Source: Aquilaria yunnanensis (Eukaryota > Streptophyta > Magnoliopsida > Malvales > Thymelaeaceae). From it: DNA of 64,000 nucleotides. The position numbers and the translations under genes were made by a program. The notes beneath the pieces were generated by a model. It searched no databases. It had not been told where the DNA came from and worked only from the letters and a program-made list of their open reading frames with translations. Within the stretch, counting starts at the first letter, position 1. Every line of letters starts with the position of its first letter. Where the stretch lies: the NCBI GenBank assembly GCA_039654915.1, contig CM077596.1:8618001-8682000 (forward strand), in the 5' to 3' direction. This document shows, piece after piece, positions 33,496 through 45,881 of the stretch.

Positions 33496-33701
33496 CATCA
33501 CTTATTGCCATAAAATAGGATGCCATGTGGCAGTTTACGTGCCACGTAGGCAATTTCCATCTGAAATAACGCCTGAACTAACGGTAGAGACTAAAATAGG
33601 ATAGGTGAGTTGAGTTATGGGACTTTAATAATCACTTTTTAAGTTAAGGGACCACATTAGAACGACCTTTAAAGTTAGAGGACCAAATTTAAATTTTACC
33701 C
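33496..33701 (-). repeat. Right terminal inverted repeat of the Pack-MULE
   Basis: Read on the minus strand it begins GGGTAAAATTTAAATTTGG and follows the left repeat to about gcaataagtga. The second target duplication copy TGTTGCCTGT follows at 33702. Confidence 0.9.
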
Positions 33702-33711
33702 TGTTGCCTGT

Positions 33712-34421
33712 GGAGGAAAGTCTAGATCCTACCAAAGACGTCTGTTTCGAGGGTTCTGCTCAATGATGTTACTGTGTGGGGCCATTAAAAAGGCCAGAGG
33801 TGATAATTAAGTTTCAGAGGTCTAAACAGGGCGGTGGAGTATTTACTCGATGCAAGAAATGAGACAATGATGTGATTTTCAACCGAAGAACGAGGCTTAA
33901 ATTAAGGGTAATTTTTTAATTAATGCAAAAATTGAGGTGCCAAAACATTAATCAGCTCTACATCTGAAAAAAAATCACTCCACTGCTTGATGCTATTCTA
34001 CTTCTACGTAATAGATAGTATAAGACCTATGCATGTACTTGATTATACGTTGGACAAGAACATGGCAGTAGTTGGCCACTAGGATATCTTCATTACGACC
34101 ATGAATCTAGCTAAAATAGCGGCTTTTGAGGAAATTCTTTACAAATGCAATTGTTATCCCAGGAGGTAAGCTGATTCGAAGCTTAATATATCCAGTGCCT
34201 TCTGTTAAGCTACCTTACCTAGTGCACTGACCAACTACAGGGCTCCTGGTCTGAATTTATGGACAGCAATAGGGGTCAAATGATCGAAGGTGGGATCTAT
34301 TCTATATTACAATTTACAAGACACAAGACTAGTAGATGAGTTCTTGGTTCTGTAGCAATTTGTACGTATATATCGACAGGTACTAGAAGGCTGTACAAAC
34401 ATGGATAGAGTTCCAAACTGC
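33712..34421. other. Spacer between Pack-MULE and the VEN4-like gene
   Basis: No ORF or element end was recognised. The right part is the likely 3' untranslated and downstream region of the minus-strand gene that ends at 34422. A polyadenylation site could not be placed. Confidence 0.4.
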
Positions 34422-37400
34422 TTATCTTCTTCGTTTTTTCTTCTCAGGAGTATCATGTACCTGTGCTTTCATCCCGTATGTCTTCAGCTGAAAATTTTCA
34501 AATGCCTCAGAAACTTGTCCCACCTGTTTCATGCAATTCGCCGTCCATTACAAGTATTCTATGGTTTTAAAACAATATGCAAAATCTTGTCCAGTGTCAA
34601 ATAGTTCGCTACCTTCAACACACACACACACAGACGCACACACTCACTCACGCACATACCATTTCCCTATACTTACCAGTTCAGGCTTCTTAGAGTACAC
34701 CCTCACAATCATATCTTGATAAAATCCAGGGAGCAAGTGGCTTATGCTGCCATCCTGTATCAGGAATTTAACATTGCTCACATAGTCCTGTAAAAATAAA
34801 TAAACAACTAAATAAATATTAAAATTAAAAGAAAATGAAACCATTGAAACCTCTTTGGTAGGAATCAGCTTATGTTTTCTAGCAGACACTGCTCATAGAT
34901 GAGAATCGGTAGTAATAAGGATCTATTTCGCTCCTCAAAGCATTGTAACCATGTGCCAGTATGTTCTGTGAAAAGTATGTTCAGAAAATTTCGATATTTT
35001 GCTCTCTTTTTCATGCTCTGGTTCATCATTATATTACCATACAAATGCTGCCACAATCATTTGATATTATGGGGGAAAGCTATTTTATCAGTACCTGGAA
35101 GAAATGGATGCTGGAGCGGAATTCATGCAAATGAAGATTAACGGTTAGATGAACTTGTGAGCAAACAATTGATAGGCACCCAATCCATGAAAGTGTACAT
35201 TAATAGCTCTCCATTTAGTACCTTTGAAGGGGGTTGTTCCTTCCACGAGTAAGATCAATTTTAGTCACACTCACAATAACATCATCTTCTTTCAGCTGGA
35301 GGCCACCATTTCTCTAATTCAAGCAAAGTTTCAGGTATAATATATCTGCTTTATGAATTAACAAATAGCTTCATCTTCATCTCTTCAGTGTTTCTTTTAG
35401 TACCTGAGAACAAACAATATCTTTGGCAGTGATGTCTTTGATATGCTCCTGCTCATCCTTTGGAACAGAAAACTCATTGCAAAACTGAAAATTTTTTACA
35501 TTACCAATATTACTGTCAGATATTGTTAAAATCAGCAAATGACATTTCTGAATTTTGGAAGACAGAAAAAGCATGGTTGATGGAACTGGACCTGATACAG
35601 TTCTCTCCTTCGGATGCGTGTGATAAGATCTCTTGCTTCCTTTAGATCTTGCTTGCTAGAAATTTCAATCCTTTTCAGTAAGGAGTCATCCAACTGCCCA
35701 TTTGAAAAGTGTTGTCAGCTTTACAACAAATATTATAGAAGCCTGGAGCTACTCCAAAATGAAAAATCAATAAAATCAATTAGACCTTCCAAAACTCTTC
35801 TGGCCTGTCAATTGATGATTCTATGTCCAGTTCATGATTCGCCATTGTTAGTGCATCAATAAGCATGAGTTCTATTGCCTATTTAACCAAAAGAAGAAAA
35901 ACTACCACAGTTAAACTCATTGTAATTTAAAGCAGTTATTTTTCAAACAATGTAGAATATAATCACAGACATAAATGCTGTAGGGCACAGTTAGGCACCT
36001 TCACTTTGGCATGTGTATACACTGTCCTGTGTAAATCAGCACGGGTGGCAAACAGTTTGTAGATTGTCAAGTCTGTCAAAAAGATATGATTTGTTAGTTG
36101 AATAATGTAGTGATCACGGGTGTCAATCCCATTGCCCTAACAAGTTTTAATGCCTACTAACAATCTTTTGCCCTGTAACATATCTCATCATCAATTACTC
36201 GCATTGTCTCCATTAACCTGCAGTATGCAACAATGTTTTCAAGAATATTTATTAGATAGAAGTATAATCAGCTTGTACAGAAGGTTTACCATTATGTCGT
36301 AAGTGCTCAATAGGGTAACAATCTACCTCTGGAATTGAAAATTGCTGCCTAGCCCACATGCTCGAGAGTCCCGAATGATGTAATCAAACCTGCATTGAAG
36401 TGCTGCATCAGTAACTCATTTCCAGTAATTGTGCAACGAGAAAAATTTTGGGGGAAACTATAAGGGAAAAGGTGAGTGATAGGCATACTTATCAACATCT
36501 ATGCCGTTTCGACCATTTGCAACAATATCATATAAGAACCGCTTTTTGTTCATCCCCTGTCATGACAGAATTTAAGGACAAAACAGAAAGAAGTAGTCAA
36601 AAACAGAACTGAAAGAAATGTACTCTGGATTTTTCATTTTTGGTTTCATAAAGACATAAATGCAACATAAAACCACATAGCCATGCACTTACCTCTTGTG
36701 AGGAGTGGCCAGCCACTATCATATCCTGTGCAGAGAGAATGAAATTAATTAAGTCTTGTGTTAGGAATCTAGAACTTTTTATATGGTAATACTTTCTGAA
36801 TGTCTAGCACATGGAAAGTCTGTTAGGGACCCTTGGCCAATTAAACTAGAAAGAGGTGTCAAATGTGGAGAAGTTTAAGTGTATGAGAGGCATATTACAC
36901 CGGTAAACGAGAAATAAGAACAAATAAGTAGAACAGAGGAATCTGAATGTTTAAGTGAACTACTAACAAGGAAAAGATGAGTCACTTAGATAATAGCACA
37001 TGCTTCACCATTTACAGTTACAACGTACGAAAACCTCTGAAATACTTCTATCCATCTTTCGCAGAACTAAAAAATTAGCTAGCCAGAGGGCCTCAAGATC
37101 AAGATACAAATCAGTGAAGTTAAACTTTGTGTTGCATGATTTAACCTTCACTTTATTAAGGACTTCACCATCTATTTCAATATGGTGCTCATCCACCATG
37201 TAATCTATCATCTTCACAGACATGTCCTCATGACACCTGAAATATTTACATGAAAATTGACCAAAATTACTTGGCTCTAGTCTCTGGTCAAAATCAACAC
37301 TGAGAAAACAAAGGAAGGATTAAGGAGGCACTGGAAAATACTTTTATTTATTTATTGGTTTGTCATTATTTATGCTAGAAAATGATCTCTGTCCCATTGC

Positions 37401-39862
37401 CAATACTACATATGAGAACTCTGAATGCTTCCCATCTTATACTGTTCTCTGAGGTTTCATTTCACATAAATAGTTACAGACATAAGAATTTCTCCTATTA
37501 ACATTCAACCATAAAAAGGCTAAAGTCTTAAGAATCATGATTATGACTTTATGACAATGAAAGAACTAGAAAATTTGAGTAAAAATAGCATAAAAAATAA
37601 AAAGGCTAAGTGAGAAAAATAAATGGAAGAGAAAAAGATAAGCTGGACAAAAGAGAAAAGCAAGAACATTAAATGACATTCTTCCCATTGTTGTCAATGA
37701 AAAATAAAATGTAAAGAACTACCAGAAACCCCACAATTGCAGTAACATTCTTTCTTTTTTTTTCTTTCCCCATTGTATCAGCACCAAATAATCAACCCAT
37801 ACATATGTAGTTACAATTTCACATAAATAAAAAATTTGATAAGAAAAAATCACCATTGTGAGCCATTAAGAACCCTTGGAAGGACCCCGTGCTCAAACAG
37901 GTGGCTGAAAGGCCCATGTCCAACATCATGTAGAAGTCCTGCTTAAGTCATCAACCAATGAGTGATCAATTGATGGTCAGAACTGCACAATCCAAATAAG
38001 AAGAGAAACAGCTAGCTACCAGCAAGTTTCACTGTCTGAATATCAGTTGGACCAATGTCAAGCTCCAAGCCCTATAAGAATACAGGGGAAGGAAAAAGTT
38101 CATCAGGATACTTTCAGATTCAGGAGGAACATGCAGTAAAGGATTCCTACTTGGTGGGCTTTGAGTGTATGGATGGCTTCACTGGACAGCCAATACACAC
38201 CAAGTGAATGCTCAAATCGTGAATGAACAGCTCCTGGGTAAACCATGTATGTCAGACCTGGACAAAATAACGTGAAAGAAACACAACTGTTAAATAGGTT
38301 AGCAGCAGGTTCAGGTTAAGCATGTAGACATTTCAGCAAAACTGTATATGCCTAATGTAAATCAGCAGAAGTCAGCCAGTTTACTACGTAAAATTTTTTG
38401 TTTTGAAACTAAAGACTAGGCAATGAATCCCGACTCCCAACTTAAGCCAGGTGGCAGAGAGTCAAGGAAATTAGATGGCTAGTACTAACTGTCTAACCTA
38501 ACTAGACTTATCGAGTTTCTACAGACCCAAAAAAAAAAGAAAGAAATATACATAATTTTAAGTACAAAAAATTGTTGACATTCCTAACGTTCAATTATAA
38601 CGCAAGTAACCACTGTAATATGGCAGGGATTAGTTAGACAGGGAAATCAACTATAAGCAAACCCCAGCACTTTAATGAGTACTTACTAGGTCAAACAAAA
38701 GAAAATATGTTTTGCATAGCAATTATGGTCTGTTTTTACTGGCTCAAATTTTATAGCACAGCATCAGAAACCTCCTTTCTGCTAGTTTAATCAGTTTGCA
38801 AATTCCAAATTAGAAAGCAACCTTGAGCAAAACTTCGGCCAATTTCATTTGACAAAACAAGGGTCAATTATGTAGTTCCTTTTAAATCCAAATCAGCTGC
38901 ATTGATTTCAACTCCATGCAATAAACCAAGCAAACATAACCTAATTGTTCCATTTCCTGAAAAGGGGAAAAAGAAGTTCAAACAAATTTGGACTGCGGGG
39001 TGTAGAATCCAAGTACTTAACTATTAAGGTTCTATAGCTACTAAATCACAGCACTAAATAACAAAAAATATTTCCAGAGCAACTTAAATCTAATGCCATT
39101 CTCAAACACAGGACTCTAGAAGCTTCTGGAATGATCAAATACAATATGTATGGCCTCGGAGATGAGAACTCTTATTCGTGCACTCCTGATGATGCATGCA
39201 TAGGGTAAAACGTGAATTTCTGAGCTGATATGATCTCGGTAATACTTATGGTCCTTCCAGAGCTGGTATTTAAATGCTTACGAGTTACTAGTTAATCTGA
39301 AAGCTTCAATTTACAATTAACGAGACGTAAGGAACGAAAACGACAAGGGGAACAGATCAACATGCATGAAAGGTCACTCAAGACCAGACTTACCGAGTTG
39401 CTTTAGATCACGAAGCCTGCAACAGGGAAAAACAAAATTATCGGATTGCGGAGGAGAAAGAAAATTAATGGTCCTGAAAACAAATAAAAAAAAATTAACA
39501 AAAATCAAGTTACCTCTGAAACTGTTCCGTGTCGACGAACTTCAACGAAAGCTACATCAAGAATCAAGAAGTTATTAAACTGTAGACCTGATGGCACATA
39601 GCAGGAAAACAGAATTGGAAGCAATAATCAAGTTCCAGTAATCTGGCCTTCCGGTTAGTTCTACTACTCCTTATATTGCAAGCCTCAGAGTTCAAATTCG
39701 AACAAGAAGACAAATAATCTCCAGAAGATTCAGTTAGGAAGTTACTGGATCCAGGTAGATGCTCCCATGGACATTGTCGTGAATGAGCTTGGAGAAGCGG
39801 CGATCCTCATGGAAGGCGGAGAAGAAGGTCGGCTTCGGAAGTTCGCCGAAATCAGGTATCAT
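34422..39862 (-). CDS. VEN4: SAMHD1/VENOSA4-like dNTP triphosphohydrolase (HD domain), 19 exons, 467 aa
   Basis: Minus-strand exons: 39862-39746, 39551-39514, 39416-39394, 38257-38151, 38071-38020, 37938-37854, 37236-37146, 36725-36693, 36556-36489, 36389-36327, 36217-36162, 36072-35999, 35878-35786, 35693-35592, 35484-35404, 35313-35222, 35110-35095, 34787-34677, 34523-34422. All introns are GT-AG; the join is 1404 nt with phase kept throughout. The protein starts MIPDFGELPKP, then HDNVHGSIYLDP. HD-domain metal ligands are visible: His in HSRFEHSLG (residues 71-79), His-Asp in LLHDVGHGPFSH (116-117), Asp in KFDYIIRD (207). It ends in a basic tail KKKRRR, a likely nuclear signal. Length fits the plant family (about 470 aa). 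Known relatives cleave dNTPs to deoxynucleosides and triphosphate; Arabidopsis VEN4 is needed for normal leaf and chloroplast development. Exon 17 has only 16 nt. Nothing suggests loss of function. The symbol is given by homology. Confidence 0.93.
34618..34652. repeat. (AC)n-type microsatellite in the last intron of the VEN4-like gene
   Basis: acacacacacacacagacgcacacactcactcacgc lies between exon 18 (ends 34677) and exon 19 (starts 34523). It is a simple-sequence tract likely to vary in length. Confidence 0.8.
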
Positions 39863-42610
39863 CGTTGCTGCTGCAAAATGGAGGGAGCACGGAGAAAAGA
39901 AAAAGAACCAGTAGGTTGCGTGTGGGAGAGAAGGAAAGATTCTGGGAAGAAATTTATAGAGAGGAGTGGTGGCGAAGGTGAAGCGCCAGAAGGATTACTA
40001 TTGTACGCCTGGTTACGTTCTGCGGGTCTGCGCGTGGGAGCAACGTTACAATCAGATGTTAGAGAGGCACTCAGTAACCGCTTTTTCAAATTTCCAACGA
40101 CGTCGTTCCGTCGCTGACAGCGAGCCATTAACTGCCATTATTATCATTAACTGACGCTTAAATTTGTTTGCTGTTAGAAGGTGGATGCGTGCAAGAAATG
40201 GATTTGAGTCTTCAGAAGCTGAAGGTTTCGGTAAATGGCCACTAAATCGTTTAGACTAGAGTTGTTCATCCAGCTAGTTTAACCTAAAATTAAATGTTTT
40301 GAATTGAACCGATTCTATTGTAGTATGAGTTATACGCACCATGCAGGTTAAGATTGGTGGTAAAAATAGATATATGCAAGTTGGTTTACATAGTAAAAAC
40401 AGCTATCCAATAAAGCCGAACTAACCTTATTTATTCAAATTAAGTTAGCTTAGCCCATCATGTTTCAGCCCCAAAAAACAAATATGATCCCAACTTCAAC
40501 CAGCCCAATTTCTAATCTCAATACCTAACTACTACTCTAGTCTCTCCTCTGACTTCTCTCTTGCCAAACTCACATTTCCTTTTTGCCAGACTTGCTCACC
40601 TTAACACCTTATCTTCAAACCCAACACAAAGTACAAACTTTGCAACAACTTGAAGCATCTATGCTAAAAAACTTTGTATCCAAACATTATCAACTAGCTC
40701 TAAGGATTCGAGTACTACCAATGACCAATTGACTATGTGTTATATCCTTCTTTTCTTCATGTGATATTACTAAAAAAATCATAACACTATAAAAATCCAT
40801 GGCATTTGTTATAGCCAAAACCATAGCAAAATTGTAGCAAATGAAAATTTGCTATGAAAAAAATATTATCACAAAAATTTTAAGGAAAACCAACGCCACA
40901 AATGTGAATTGTCCTAATATCAAGGCACACTTTCTGATGATTATATGAGTATACTAAATTGTGGCAATTTTGCCTTGTAATATGTGTGATGATGAAAATT
41001 ATGGCAAGATGGGATGATTGGAATCGTTGCAACTTGTGACGATATGAATCATACCAAATGCTGCAACAACTCTGCCACAATTTTTTTTAATGATTATTGT
41101 TACCACTCTGAGTACTACAATCACAATGACTATATTTCGTGTGCCCAAGTCCTAGGACAATGCATATTCTATAAGCCAAGCAAAACAATGCTCATATGTT
41201 TACCCAAGTGGCCATCTTGGTCATTATGTAAATATATGTATATTGGTTTAATGATCATAGACATATTCACATACAATCTCATTTAGTAGGGAAGACAATG
41301 GTCAAAATGCCATCTTGAATTAATATTACATTCATGCACACTTGGTGCACTTGATGCCCATGTATGCGTCCAAACTTTCATATCGTGTCCAACTTAAATT
41401 CTACTCGTGTCCTCTTGTACCCAAAAGGTTTTAAAACCTTTAATACACTTAGAAAATCACAGGGAAACAAGTTTGAGGCATTAAGTCTATCTAGAAGTCC
41501 CATTATTGACTTTACAAGTTATCCAGGTAATATGACCAAATGAATAGTACTCAGCCAGATTAACCAATTTTGACAAGGCATATCTTCAGCTACAGGGGCA
41601 CTAAATTAAGTGATTCCAAAGCCAAATTCTTTATCTTGAAGGCTACTAAGTGCTGCCCAAATTTTATAGCTAAAATCAACCTGTACAATAAGTTATAGAT
41701 GTTGGACTGTAGGGTGTCAAATTTTGGTAACCAATTCTCAAAATGTCCATACAAAATTTCAAATAATTCATGCACTTCTCTTCTAAGTGCAAAATCAACT
41801 TGGCAGTGTCCAAATGTGTCTTAAATACGTGGAAAAGTCATTCCCCTAAATTTAGGATCATTCCATAAACATTAAACATAAATTTCTTCAAAACAGCCCA
41901 TAAAACTCAATGTGGATAGAATTGAATATAAAATCACAAATGTGACTTCATTGCTTCATATATCATCCATGCAACATAGAGTATTTACATGCATAGATAC
42001 ATCATACATATGCCCTTGCTCAGTTCGATTCATACACTAGCTTCTTGGAGGGCCTTACAAACACAATGTACTCTAGAAACTTCAAAATGCAACTACTGCA
42101 TAAGGCAGGAAATACCACCACTAAAATTAGCTACTATGCTCCAAAAATCATGAAACTTTCCAATTGAGAACTACATATAATGAAGTTCATTTACCTGAAA
42201 TTTCACTAGAAAATTCAAACTACAAGTATTAGTTTGATTGCTCTCATTTAGGTTCACTTGAAATGTGGATAGAAAGGAGAGTAAGTTCTTGTGAATAACT
42301 TAGTGGGGGCTTTCAATGTAAAGTCTTTCATACCAACATGTCACCAAAAATCCAAAGGCACTAAAACATACAAAAATAATACATACACACAAATATAGCA
42401 ACCAAGTGTACAAACACATCATGCAACAAACATATGTATGCGGTAGCAACAATAACATTAAGATTAGTCATAAACATTCAATAAAACAATAAGATATCAC
42501 TATGGCAGCCCTCCTCAAACTTTTGCTTAGTCTTAGGAGGCATTTAGGCCTTAGGTAGTACTAACTTGGGCTTTAGAAATCCTTCTTTGAACTACCATCA
42601 ATATTCAATA
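39863..42610. other. Intergenic region upstream of the VEN4-like gene
   Basis: 39863-40150 is GC-rich relative to the surroundings and is the probable promoter and 5' leader of the minus-strand gene; open frames there overlap on both strands and have no recognisable product. From 40150 to 42610 the sequence is AT-rich with no gene seen. At 40785 cactataaaaatcc followed by repeated ttgctatg/gtagcaaa motifs is faintly like a CACTA-type transposon end, but no partner end was found. Confidence 0.4.
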
Positions 42611-43544
42611 GGCAAAAGGGGCAATTTTGCCACTAAAGTATAGGGGTCAAAGTAGTTTTGCCACTAAAGTTCTATTTCAGAGAAATTTGCTACTAATGTT
42701 TTTGAAATTGACATATTTGCCACTACCGTTAGTGACATGTCAAGAGATACTGACAAAGCGATGATGTGGCAGTATTTTGTTGACGTGAAGCATACATGGA
42801 GGCATACATAGAAATGGTAAAAAGGAAAAATAGTTATATAGTCACTCAAGTTGTATTTTTTTTCCAACTTTTCACCTTAATCTTTCATCTCTAATACTAG
42901 AGTTACCATCTTTAACCTGTCTTCCTTAACTCATTGGAAATGAAAGGCCAGAGAATTTCATTGATGATTTCTTCCACCACGATTTCCCTTCAACTAGCTC
43001 ACACAACTGTCACACTTTCAACCCCAACCTCAGCCCTAACCGTAGCAACCCAAACTTATGAATTTACTCAACTCCAACGGCATTAATTACTGAGCAATGG
43101 TTGCCTGTCATCCATGATTGTTGCCCAATTATTGCTTGTCATGTTTCATACGCGATCTGCCGTCATTGGATAACCCCCCACTGCGTTTGCCCCTCTAGAT
43201 GTCGCCACTGTCACTGGTGTCAAAATTTTATGGCAAATATGCCTGTTTTGAAAACATTAATGGAAAAACTGTCTGTTTCAAAAACATTGATGGCAAATAT
43301 GCCACATATTGGCTGATGTGGATGTGGATTATCTAACTCACCCCTACTTTGACAGAATATTCTTTGTGATAATAGAATATTATTACCGTTAACTGCCATA
43401 GTGGTAAATATCCCCCTATTCCAAAACATTGATGATAAATATACCCATTTCAAAAATGTTAGTGGCAATTTTCTCCATAATAGAACTTTTGTGGCAAAAT
43501 TACTCTAGGTCCTATACTTTAGTAGTAAAATTGCCCCTTTTGCC
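42611..43544. mobile_element. Small TIR element, probably Mutator-like, non-autonomous
   Basis: The left end ggcaaaaggggcaattttgcc... (42611) is matched in inverse orientation by the right end ...taaaattgccccttttgcc (to 43544). The inverted repeats extend about 120 bp with repeated 'ttgccactaa' motifs, which also occur internally (43235-43300), so subterminal repeats are present. Flanks atattcaat and atactcaag agree at 7 of 9 bases, a worn 9-bp duplication. The interior has no transposase. Class assignment rests on TIR length and duplication size only. Confidence 0.6.
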
Positions 43545-43669
43545 ATACTCAAGATAGCAATAGGGCCAAAACCTTTTCTTACATGTCCCCCTTAACCTAA
43601 ACTTGGTTCATAGAGCTTTTTGCTCTTTTCCAAGCTTATTCTTAACTTCATGGATGTTTAAAAATATAG

Positions 43670-44250
43670 TATGCACACCAAGAACTTGTAGGGTTTCAGA
43701 AGCCAAATAAGTGCAGCGAAATTTAACCGAAACCCTCTAGGATCCAAGTGAAACAGGGTAAACTGGGTGTTCAAAGATTTTCATACCTAATTTCGGGTTA
43801 AGATCTTTCACCAAACTATAGAGTCAAATAAAAAAACCTAAACAATTGACGTGTTCAAGCTCTCTATGGTATCCACATGAGCTTCTCGGGATCACCACTC
43901 TTCCACCACATCCCGATAGATGCGTTTCTCTTACGCTCGCAGTACTAGCTTGCATTCTTCAAGGAATTACAAGAGAAGAGTGCGATTGTCCTTTTGGGAG
44001 GCTAGGGCAAAAAGCTGCGAATTTCTCACTAAAATTTGTATTTATAATGAGACTTAACTTCTAGGCCTAATGGTTTCAAAGCCCTAATCCAATTAAGTTT
44101 TAATTTCAGGCTTAATAATAATACGAAATTATTATGAAACCATAACCCAAATAATTAATCCATGTACTCCAATAATCCAAATAGCTCTATGTGTGCGACC
44201 CAATAGGCTCTTATCATGTTGGCAATGGTCATAAATCACATTTAAATATT
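43670..44250 (-). repeat. Inverted solo LTR (partial) related to copia 1
   Basis: Read on the minus strand it follows the 3' LTR of copia 1 from about 16930 to 17510: for example gatcataaatg, the ataattaattatt block, gaagcgt...gctcgcagt, gaacacgtcaatt, gttaagatctttcacc and ttaaccgaaac. No interior sequence adjoins it on either side, so it is a solo or truncated LTR of a related copy, in the opposite orientation. Confidence 0.75.
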
Positions 44251-45881
44251 ACCACAATTTAAATCATTGCAAAGGCTGCCTAGCAATCCACCAGGCTTGG
44301 CGACAACTTCACCATATTCCTTATCTAAAAGCTATGGTTTCAAAGATGACCATCCAAATTTCACCCAAATTTTTGGGCCTCTTCATCTTCCCACTATTGA
44401 TTTCAACTTTTGTGACAATATTGAGACAGCATCTTTACGACAAATTTGCCTCGATTTTGGAATTTTGCTATGATTTTTCTAAAACATTCAACGTAAATTC
44501 ATATCAATAACTAAACTAAAAAAATTCAATAATTTTGGGTAAAAATGAAAATTTTGGGAAAATCAGGGACCCATTTGATGGCTAAGCTTATGGCGCTAGA
44601 TAGATGAAGCTTGTCAACATCACCTATGGGCCTAACCCTTCTTCTCGTCCTTTATATCGTTGTTCCCATCTCTCTCAGTCTCCCCTCCAACTCAACATGA
44701 ACAAAAACCTCCTCTTTTCTACGGCAAGGACCGTAAAATCTTTGCAGTCGCACACACCTTCATCATTTTCTCCATCACGGACCGGCTCTTCCTTTCACTC
44801 CTTCATCCATCCAGAAAATACCTATGGACACAAAGCATCACAATGTCGTTAACTATTGCTCCGCCATCTCCATTCTACTTCATGTCTCCCTGAATTTTCT
44901 CCTCCTAGTCAAATTCAAACTATGCATCACCATCATCACCAATGTGGAAGAAATAGTGAAGGAGAGGATGGAGCTGGCAACTATTGCTACCCATCAGTGA
45001 TGGCAATTAGTGTGGGGGATTCAGTTTCAAGGCCAGGCATGGATGACAACTAGTCCTAATCGAGGCAAAGGAATCCGAGGTGCTGGTGGCAAACTCAAAG
45101 GTTTCCTATAGAAGGCTAATGGAGGATGATAGGATTTAAGAGATGAGTAGCTTCTGGAGAGAGGGGCTTGAAAATAAGATCAAAAGAGATGGTGACCAAT
45201 TTGATATGGAAAAATTTTAGGGTTTTTAGGGAAGAGCAAAAATTCATAGGGGTTAAAATTAAGATTTTTTTTTTCTAGATTCTTATGCTGAAGTGAAATA
45301 ACTCTATCCATAAATGTTTTCAGAACAAAAATGGAATATTTTAATGATGTTAGCAACGGAAGTGGAACATTTTAATGGCGTCAAGGATCAGAGTGGATCA
45401 AAATAATCGTTAGAGACAAAAGTGAAACAAAAGTGAAACAACATTTAAAAGTTGGAATCCACGAATGCATTTATTGGAGACAAATGTGGAACAACATTTA
45501 AAAGCTGGGAACTAGGAACGCGTTTAACCCCTAAAACTTGAGTTGCAGCATGTATTATCCGGTTTCTTATACTTACAAAGCAAACCGTGGTAAAATTCAA
45601 AATCCAAATCAGGAATGCGATGGTCAATAACCATCTGTTAGCACCACAGCAGTTGTCTTCCCCCTTAGAACCATTTTAGTGGAGATAGTACCACGATAGC
45701 AGCAAACTAGTGGTGCCTACATGGAGTTTCAAAATCAGTTGAGGATGACAGGTGTTCTGTTGTCTCTGCTCTGCCCAAAGATGCCAGAAACTAATGCAAT
45801 TCACATGACCAAAAGCAAACTATCATCACCTTTGATGTTTAGCAGCTTGACCAAACTCGTCGCTTCTATGCATGCATCAAG
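44251..45881. other. Intergenic region downstream of the RlmN-like gene
   Basis: No gene recognised. Frames around 44604-45053 are Ser/Pro/His-rich and resemble translated spacer. A partial direct repeat (gtgaaacaacatttaaaagttggaatcc and gtggaacaacatttaaaagctgggaact, 45435 and 45486) suggests the worn end of a TIR element, but no opposite end was found. The right end is the probable 3' untranslated region of the minus-strand gene. Confidence 0.35.

Larger units (their letters stand above)
31973..33701 (-). mobile_element. Mutator-like element carrying a gene fragment (Pack-MULE)
   Basis: Long terminal inverted repeats start GGGTAAAATT at both ends: left 31973-32177, right 33496-33701, about 205 bp and better than nine in ten bases identical by eye. 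They are flanked by the perfect 10-bp duplication TGTTGCCTGT. There is no transposase gene, so it is non-autonomous. The interior holds an open frame for an EDR2-type DUF1336 domain on the minus strand (32377-33078), which defines it as a gene-carrying MULE. A GC-rich simple stretch (33170-33330, repeats of gatgaggacg/gacgaggatcg) lies upstream of that frame. It is inserted just beyond the gypsy 3 LTR. Confidence 0.9.

Noticed and set aside
39767..40154. Overlapping 116-, 89- and 62-codon frames upstream of the VEN4-like gene
   Set aside because: They overlap on both strands in the first exon and likely promoter of the minus-strand gene and have no recognisable product.
40785..41120. Possible CACTA transposon end (cactataaaaatcc with ttgctatg motifs)
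   Set aside because: Only one end is visible, the terminal motif is imperfect, and no inverse partner or 3-bp duplication was found.
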